NCBI GenBank assembly: GCA_026419785.1
Contig: JAODTK010003555.1
Coordinates: 620,001-684,000 of the forward strand
Source of the DNA: Sclerodactyla briareus
Lineage: Eukaryota; Echinodermata; Holothuroidea; Dendrochirotida; Sclerodactylidae
Reading direction: 5' to 3'
DNA: 64,000 nucleotides
Shown here: positions 58,701 through 64,000 of the stretch, piece after piece
How positions within the stretch are numbered: position 1 is the stretch's first letter
How the letters are laid out: each line of letters starts with the position of its first letter
Notes under the pieces: model-generated
What the model was told of the DNA's origin: nothing
The model's input: the letters and a program-made list of their open reading frames with translations, nothing else
Databases searched by the model: none
Translations under genes and position numbers: made by a program

Positions 58701-61700
58701 TAACCATGGAATGGCGTGGAACATGTCTACCACGTTGGCCTAATCTTTTATATCAGTGCCCAGCACAAGTACCCAACTGAATAAGTCCTCGCATGTATAT
58801 TAGCTATATTATGCAACAAACCCAACATGGTGGGAAACAACTCTTTCTGGCTCACATCCAACAATCATGGGCGGATGTGATGACAGACAAATAATTTTCC
58901 CCTGGACAATATGTTGAGGTATTGTCAACTAGGCTGCAGACTGGCCTTCTGACAGATAAGGTGACACTGCTCTGGGAGGGTGGGTCATGTAACTAACCAC
59001 TCTCACAGTCGGAGCTGAATGGAAGTTGGAATTGGGGAATTAAGTGGATTTGATTTGAATCTTATCGCACAATGCGAACATAATGTATCTCATCCCTAGC
59101 CAGTAGCGATCTTCATCCCTACCAAGTTCAACCTGATCGAACGTAACGGTTAAATTATGAAAAGAACGTGACTGCAAGGGACGAACTAACCGAACGAACG
59201 GACGGAGCGACATTATGACTTGTGGAGCTGCTCTCCCTCAGCTACAAAGTGAGGTCCTCCTAAAACCCTTCAGAGCATTTGACCGATACAGAATATCAAA
59301 AAAAAAAAAAAAAACAAGCACCGCAATTGTACAGTTGAGTGCTCGAATATTTCCATGGTGCTGCGTTGATCATCTAATCCAAATGTGGTCAAATTCTTAC
59401 CGGCAAAATGAACTGTGGTAGAGTTCCTGAGACCGGCACATACCATGTCCTCGGGATTATAGATCTGCCGCACTATTGCCCACATTCTGGAATCAGGAAA
59501 GAGCGGCCACCTCCAACTCCTTTAGATGTGATGAGGGGGCTCTCCTGTACAAAACACAAGAGCGAAATTCTTTTCGAGCGTGATCAAATTCAAAGTTGAG
59601 ATTACAAACCTATATTACTTAGTGCGTCGACCTCATAAAAACCGATCCTACGTTCTTTTACTAAGTTAACAAGACAACCTGGCCGCCAGCGGTTCATTGA
59701 ACTTAGTTTCTATTATTCACAATTCAGGTGACAGGGGGGGGCGTGCGTCTGGGGGGGTGTGTGGGAGTCAACAAAATGGTTCACAATACACATCTCCCCA
59801 ATCACCAACTGTGAATGATATCAAAAGAGGGTCACATTGCAAAACACTTTCAATGACAAGAACAAATCATTGGGGCGCCAGGAGACATCGGGCCTCAGTT
59901 TTAAATAAAATGATAAATGGAAGGATAATGGCAGAAAAACAAATAATTTATTTAAGTTTCTCAAAGTGGACACAATCGGTTTCCTGGTTAAACACATCGG
60001 TTCATGGTGACGTGTTTACCCTTCATTTCTACTAGTCATTGAAGTGTGTGAAAACCCAGGCCTGCTGAACTGTATATTTCGAGCCAAGCAAGCCGATGCT
60101 GTTGAATTTTTGAAGCCTTAGCCGAATCAAAATCCTATTGCAGATCTTCAATGAACCACATTATCTTATGCTATAACCCCGATATTTTTCAGATATTACC
60201 TGGGAAACTTTGGTTGGGCCGCCTAATCGAGTGAAGCTCTTTACTAATATCGCTAATACTGGCGGGGGGGGGGGGATTTGCGTAGGGGCTAATTGAAAAT
60301 GGTCAAACCGTTTGACTTGAAGGGACAGCCTCCACCACCACCCCCCCCAGCCTGTATTCGTGGATCAAACCGAATGTCTCATGTGTCACCCCATCTGAAA
60401 ATAACTCGGGTGAATTATTAGACCACCCACCCAAACAACCTGATGGTACTAGCAGTACGTACACTCATTATCTTGCTACGACGGCCTCGATTAGTTGGTT
60501 TTGTATTGTGTACATAAGAATCATTAGAGACATCATTGTTAGGATTAAAATTTAGGGTAGGGAGTCCCATTCAACCAATTGCCATTTAAATTTTGCGCAT
60601 TGACCCCCTGACCATTGTAATCAATATCAGTTCCATCCCTTACGAAACATCTCGAAAACGAAACGACCGTCCTTCTGATGAGGCTGTCGACACACAGACT
60701 GGCCGGGACGTAGGATCCGATTCGACGGCTCCGATAAAGTGTTCCAGGAGGGCGATATCGTTAATCGTCTGTTTCGTCGTTGTACTTCGGATGTTTTGAA
60801 AACCGTACAGACCTCTCCTGGTGGTTTTTATCGATTCTTCGGTCAGTCCGCGTGGCCCCGAAAACATCTTTCTTAATACCCGCTACGGACGGAAAAAATA
60901 CCCGAATCGGTGGAACCCCGCATGCGTTAGTGTAAATTGACATTTTAAGAGGAAAGAATTATTTCTCGTCAGCCAAACCCGCTGCTGCTGATCACTCAGA
61001 AAATACATAGTAATGTTACTAATGTAACATAGTACTTCAATACCCTTCAGTAAAATTTCTTTCTGCCAATAAATGTAAGTTTTTATTCATTTATGTCAAT
61101 TCTACGTCGTCTTAGTATTCTTCACCGGATAAAAATTCCTGGAACCAAGTAAACTCGAAATATTTAGTCCGCCCCTCCATTAACTTCTATGCACAGTATT
61201 TATCATTGTTTGCCTTCGGATTTTAGAGCTCTAGTGATCCTGCCTATACTATATGGCACCCCAACGAGAATAACAGTGAGGAGTCCTAAATGTATTACAA
61301 GCCATGGCAAACTGCCTGTCCTTGATTGATTGATTTTCTCCCACAGCGACTCCCCTGTGGTTCAGCACCTCTAGATCCACCAGTTAGGTTAGAAAAACGC
61401 CCAGGCTAGGTCGCCAAGGACAAAGGCTTCTCCGGCCAGGTGCGGAACGCGTAGGACACAACTGGCGGGGCTGGTGGGGCTGTCAACCATTCTTCCTCTT
61501 CTCTTCTCCGACCTACCGTCTTCACCTTCTCGCAGTTGACACACTCTCAGTGGGAATGTTAAAATTCAGCATCAGCTACAGGCCTATATATCAAGCGAAT
61601 ATAGACTAGTCACGGGGACCAGAGACCGGATTCCCACCAATCGTGGAGAGAGCTGCTGTAGCTCAGCGCATGTTCCGCACACACCAAAGTTTCATCACTG

Positions 61701-63049
61701 AGGCAAGTTTGATGAATTGATTACATTCAAATGTTCTTTTATGAGAGAGCCAAAATGAATGCTACAGCCCTCTGAACCATAGATGGACAAAACTCACTAC
61801 TCAACAAATCAATTTACATGTTCGTTTCTCCTCCCTCCTCCTTTCAGAAGAGTGTTGGCTACCCCTGGATAGCAATGAAAATTACTTACATACATGCAGC
61901 GGCGGTTATGGCCCAGGTTTCGTCGATCAGCGTCGCACTACAGTGTGACAAGTACCGAAGTGGAAGCCATCCACTGCCATGCTTGAATTGGGACCTCCGC
62001 AAACACGGGACTTCGTCATGGCGGCCAATGAATTCGGAAGGCACTCACTACGTCCACATGCATCTGGGTCTCCGCCATTACCCCCTGGACACAATATTTA
62101 GGCACTGGTATCGGGCTTACATAAAGTGGCTTGATGATTACAATCATTGAAGTGATTAATAATAAAATAAATGTATCTTATGTTGTTTTGTTTCCATGAA
62201 TTGTGGGGGGTTGAGTGCTAAATTTCTGAACAGCGTTCTATTATTTATTGTCTATCGTGTTTAGGTGGAGGAAAATGTGTTTTTTTTTTTTTTTTTTTTT
62301 TGTTATTGGGCATAAACACCACGCTCCTATGACCTCTTCCAAAATATTACCGGAATCGAGAAGCCAAAATGCTTTATTCCGCAGTAATTTCTACCTCGTA
62401 TACATATACCTATGTCAGAATGTACTGTCCCTGTGGAATATGCATACCCTCCATGGAATAACCTATATTAAGTTCCACTAGCCGAGATCGAGGACAATCA
62501 TACGGGGTTAACTCGCACTAAGGTCCTTGAACCAAACAATTGGTTCAAACTTTCCCCGGAAAGGGTCGGGTAGGACAGATACAACTGAAATGAAAGTCGT
62601 AGACACATGGAGAATGAAAATAACAACTGATAATAATTAGATATAACAGTTTGTTCGTCTGTAAAACTTGTAATGCTGTATGTTCCACCAGTTAGCACTT
62701 GACGTGCTTAGAATCATAACCTGCACAGTCCACGAATGAGCCACAAGTGAGGATCTTCAGGGTAATTAACCAACCTTCCCCTATCCGTTTGGTGCCTATC
62801 CACTGGACGAGCTGAACACGGTTCAACCAGATGGGAAAAGCTTCAGGAAATAAACGCGATCTGCATATAATCTCGATCCTGAAACTTGGGGAACACTCTA
62901 CTAGCAACCGAAGCACCTACCTGTGTCGCAGCCAACTTCCGTCACGTAATTCTGGTTTACAATCGCACGAGACGAACCAACCACGTTGATGCAGATTTCA
63001 GCCACCGTGCTGCAATTGTTCAGTTCCTGATGAAGGCATTCGTTTATAT
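52435..63049 (-). CDS. Mosaic protein: cbEGF - CUB? - trypsin-like (pseudoprotease?) - LDLa - CUB-like - CUB - CUB
   Basis: Gene-level entry. On the minus strand the exons give, in order of transcription: a calcium-binding EGF domain (62921-63049), a probable CUB (about 62690-62880), a four-exon S1 trypsin-like domain (62084 down to 56793, about 235 residues, the normal domain size), an LDL-receptor class A domain (56389-56303), a CUB-like exon (about 56218-55980) and two CUB domains (54990-54658 and 52716-52435). All are extracellular modules, so the product is secreted or a membrane ectodomain. Ovochymases place CUBs after the protease as here; C1r/MASP place them before, so neither architecture fits fully. 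Frameshifts interrupt most exons. The 5' end is not seen and may lie past 64000, and the 3' end beyond 52435 is also not seen. It could also be two adjacent genes. Confidence 0.75.
54658..54990 (-). CDS. CUB domain (single exon)
   Basis: 333 bases, the length of one CUB domain (about 110 residues), between acceptor CCATCGTTCAG and donor GACG|GTAAGT. It reads A-G-L-Q-Y-G-E-E-Y-I-L-T-S-P-N-Y-P-R-E-Y then P-N-S-A-D-V-T-M-T-F, the classic CUB opening. After shifts Y-D-V-L-L-L-S-E-G, and at the end A-A-W-F-R-F-H then S-D-S-T-I-T-K-A-G-F-E-A-K-V, matching 'L.v.F.SD.s....GF.a.y'. Several indels; the domain call is secure. Confidence 0.88.
55980..56218 (-). CDS. CUB-like ectodomain exon
   Basis: An uninterrupted frame after acceptor TTATATTATCTCTAG reads G-C-L-I-R-D-D-K-Y-F-S-S-F, then V-A-Y-T-L-R-V-I-G-V-E-Y-R-F-L-R, then G-L-Q-D-C-V-K-V-S-D-K-L, then D-V-T-G-K-C-S. 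The spacing fits a CUB core (W.I....I.L....F......C.D.V.V.D.......G.CG), and it lies in order between LDLa and CUB exons. The match is by pattern only. The 3' border is not resolved. Confidence 0.45.
56303..56389 (-). CDS. LDL-receptor class A domain exon
   Basis: A clean exon of 87 bases between TTCCTGTTGCAG and GAG|GTGGAAG. It reads I-S-L-R-C-S-D-G-S-I-L-L-T-D-Q-I-C-D-F-V then V-N-C-A-D-G-I-D-E. This is the C-terminal half of an LDLa repeat with the calcium-cage acidic cluster C-D-x-x-x-x-C-x-D-G-x-D-E. The flanking cysteines of the domain would lie in neighbouring exons. Confidence 0.82.
56793..56919 (-). CDS. Trypsin-like domain, last exon (GGSGDP in place of GDSGGP)
   Basis: Acceptor TCTCTACCAAAG. 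The codon split over the intron joins in frame to the previous exon and reads F-A-G-G-S-G-D-P-L-L-F-G-N-E-R, then after shifts C-A-R-G-V-Y-T-R-I-F-L-S-H-L-R. The end matches 'PGVYTRV..Y..WI'. The nucleophile Ser is kept, but the Asp before it (194) is Gly and the second Gly after it is Asp, and the usual preceding Cys is not seen. Exon end taken at CTGCA|GTAACC; uncertain. Confidence 0.8.
57990..59220 (+). repeat. Dispersed repeat R1, near-complete copy (about 1.2 kb)
   Basis: The left half matches 1320-2045 (direct) and the right half matches 14840-15600 inverted. Shared strings with the latter include (reverse complement) ACGTTTCGACTTGCGC, CAATAAATGTGGATTGGT, GTTGACAAT and the (CGTT)n-like end. 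It lies in the intron of the mosaic gene between protease exons 3 and 4. No ORF or terminal inverted repeat was recognised, so class is unknown. Confidence 0.65.
59401..59544 (-). CDS. Trypsin-like domain, third exon (MVCAG)
   Basis: Acceptor TTTTGTACAG, donor GCCG|GTAAGA. One frame gives A-P-S-S-H-L-K-E-L-E-V-A-A-L-S, the 'L+.v.vpv.s' strand. Shifts lead to P-E-C-G-Q and then R-Q-I-Y-N-P-E-D-M-V-C-A-G-L-R-N-S-T-T-V, matching 'C.......i...MLCAG' of S1 proteases. Two indels. Confidence 0.85.
60644..60882 (-). CDS. Trypsin-like domain, second exon (Asp102 region)
   Basis: Acceptor TTTTTCCGTCCGTAG, donor TTTC|GTAAGG. It reads G-I-K-K-D-V-F-G-A-T-R-T-D-R-R (the V.LG strand), then V-R-F-S-K-H-P-K-Y-N-D-E-T. 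A one-base shift gives N-D-I-A-L-L-E-H-F-I-G-A-V, and the exon ends R-P-V-C-V-S-T-A-S-S-E-G-R. 'HP.Y......NDIALL.L......+PVC' is the S1 family Asp102 signature, and the Asp is present. Confidence 0.88.
61890..62084 (-). CDS. Trypsin-like domain, first exon (catalytic His position = Ala)
   Basis: Between a candidate acceptor TTGTGTCCAG and donor AT|GTAAGT. Reading across three frames: D-A-C-G-R-S-E-C-L-P, then P-S-E-F-I-G-R-H-D-E-V in place of R|IVGG, then E-V-P-I-Q-A-W-Q-W-M-A-S, then H-C-S-A-T-L-I-D-E-T-W-A-I-T-A-A-A-C. The last string aligns with 'HFCGGSLI...WVLTAAHC': both disulfide cysteines (42 and 58) are kept but the catalytic His is Ala (codon GCA). There is no Arg/Lys right before the F-I-G segment, so zymogen cleavage is doubtful. 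Base-call error at the His codon would need two compensating changes. Confidence 0.8.
62690..62880 (-). CDS. Probable CUB domain exon (borders uncertain)
   Basis: Downstream of the cbEGF exon on the same strand one frame reads D-R-G-R-L-V-N-Y-P-E-D-P-H-L-W-L-I-R-G, which resembles the start of a CUB domain (SPNYP..Y......W.I). After a shift S-W-T-V-Q-V-M-I-L-S-T-S-S follows, similar to the strand after it in the CUB at 54.9 kb. An alternative frame gives G-E-G-W-L-I-T-L-K-I-L-T-C-G-S, which could be mistaken for a protease GGSLI..VLTAAHC segment. The complete protease exon set just downstream makes that unlikely. Splice borders are not resolved. Confidence 0.45.
62921..63049 (-). CDS. Calcium-binding EGF domain exon
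   Basis: A phase-1 exon of 129 bases (43 codons), the classical size of one cbEGF exon, between acceptor TTTTCACGAGCAG and donor CACAG|GTAGGT. It reads (D)-I-N-E-C-L-H-Q-E-L-N-N-C-S-T-V-A-E-I-C, then I-N-V-V-G-S. A one-base shift gives S-C-D-C-K-P-E-L-R-D-G-S, and a second gives G-C-D-T. All six EGF cysteines and the calcium motif D-I-N-E are present once the two indels are allowed for. Confidence 0.85.
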
Positions 63050-64000
63050 CTGCTCGTGAAAACAAGAGTGTCGATATATGGTTAGAATATCGTTTTGGAG
63101 TGAAAGTAAGTCAGTTATTTTCTTACTGTTTACGTTCCCCAACACATATATAATGTCACGCAGCTATGAAAACGTTTTTAAGTGTATTGGCTTGTGCAAT
63201 CTTGAGCATATCAAGGAGATCCCCAACCCTCTCGCCTTGGCGATGTAATCAATACTCTCATTAAGTGCTCCGCAAGGCGTTGCTTGCTTTTCATTACCTA
63301 CGATCTGACAGTGGGTATCATGTTACCCCAGGGCGAACACTCATACCAAGTCAACCAACGAAAAATGGCAATTTGTCGTTACAAGGTAAATTTAGCTACA
63401 ATGTCAATTCCAAACCAGTATGCTTCCATGGTCGAGTACCCTTGGCCCATTCTGGTAAACAGAACCAACGAGTATAGCCTATAAACATATTAAGTACATT
63501 CCACTGAGTCATGAATTGTCGACTGCGTGATAGTATATGCATAATATTGAATATTCCAAAATGTCTTATTTTTCTGTGAGGAATGACAGAATACTGTACC
63601 ACGCATGCACCGCCCTCCTTGGGGGATTTTTTGGAGTCCCGTCTGCATACACCACTTGGGACCGTACTTTTGTTAAACTGGGCGTCCCACACTCTCGTTC
63701 TCTCTCCCCTTGGCATGGCTTTTCTTTTTCTTCCGAGCAATTTCGACCATAACCTGCAAATTGTGGAATTGGCGATGGAATTATTTGGGCTCTCTCTACA
63801 GAGGGGGGGGGCGTCCCATAGTGCGTTGATTAATGGTTCCGTTTTCAATGGGGATTGGTCTGGGCCCCTCATCGACCGTTGGGCCACTTCTCCAATGCCA
63901 AGTATTGCACTCCGTCCCGTCAGACCTGATAGGCTTACTACTAATTCCGTTATTGTGTTTTCTGATAACTGCGTTGCGGAGATATATCGATACCGCGGAA
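63050..64000. other. 5' flank or intron of the mosaic gene
   Basis: Upstream (in gene sense) of the cbEGF exon. The minus frame 63396-63887 (163 codons) is basic and Ser/Pro-rich with no domain recognised. More 5' exons of the mosaic gene are expected here or beyond the window edge, since no signal peptide exon was found. Confidence 0.35.

Noticed and set aside
62700..62800. Minus-strand frame G-E-G-W-L-I-T-L-K-I-L-T-C read as a protease GGSLI..VLTAAHC segment
   Set aside because: A complete and better protease first exon lies just downstream at 61890-62084; the alternative frame here reads as a CUB start.
63396..63887. 163-codon minus-strand frame as a gene
   Set aside because: Basic, low-information translation without domain, start context or splice support; overlaps an equally open plus frame.
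1..64000. CRISPR array, operon or bacterial gene cluster
   Set aside because: No regularly spaced direct repeats with unique spacers and no prokaryotic gene layout; the window is eukaryotic.

Overview
This is a window of an animal nuclear genome. The genes are intron-split with GT..AG borders, introns run from a few hundred bases to about 5 kb, most of the sequence is non-coding, and there are LINE and tRNA-derived SINE remnants and many microsatellites. The families seen (OATP/SLCO transporter, a cbEGF/CUB/LDLa/trypsin mosaic protein, CR1/Rex1-like LINEs, V-SINE-like SINEs) fit a marine invertebrate, possibly a non-vertebrate deuterostome. No ribosomal or organellar sequence fixes the species, so that placement is inference.

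Layout. 1-3.3 kb: a decayed LINE on the minus strand, overlapped by part of a dispersed repeat. 3.3-19.7 kb: intergenic, with SINEs, a LINE 3' end near 14.5 kb, a long dispersed repeat near 15 kb and a TG/TA microsatellite. 19.77-40.38 kb (+): an organic anion transporting polypeptide (OATP, SLCO family) gene in 11 recognisable exons, from the acidic cytosolic N-terminus to a charged C-terminal tail, including the family signature before TM6 and a Kazal-like extracellular loop. Its introns hold MITEs, LINE fragments, minisatellites and GC-rich inverted arrays. 40.4-52.4 kb: intergenic, with a SINE, TA arrays, a long poly-C run and local tandem duplications. 52.4-63.05 kb (-): a secreted or membrane mosaic gene. 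Its exons encode, in transcription order, a calcium-binding EGF domain, a probable CUB, a complete trypsin-like domain in four exons, an LDL-receptor class A domain, a CUB-like exon and two CUB domains. The two genes are convergent. Upstream exons of the mosaic gene may lie beyond the window edge.

The exons of both genes carry single-base frameshifts roughly every 100-200 bases while their splice sites look intact. Because two unrelated genes share this, unpolished long-read consensus is more likely than two pseudogenes. The exons therefore do not appear as long ORFs and were found by reading across frames.

Most notable observations: the trypsin-like domain seems to lack the catalytic His (T-A-A-A-C for TAAHC) and has a rearranged GDSGGP loop, suggesting a pseudoprotease in an unusual domain order; part of OATP exon 3 is duplicated into its own intron; and several repeat families are present in partial or inverted copies.
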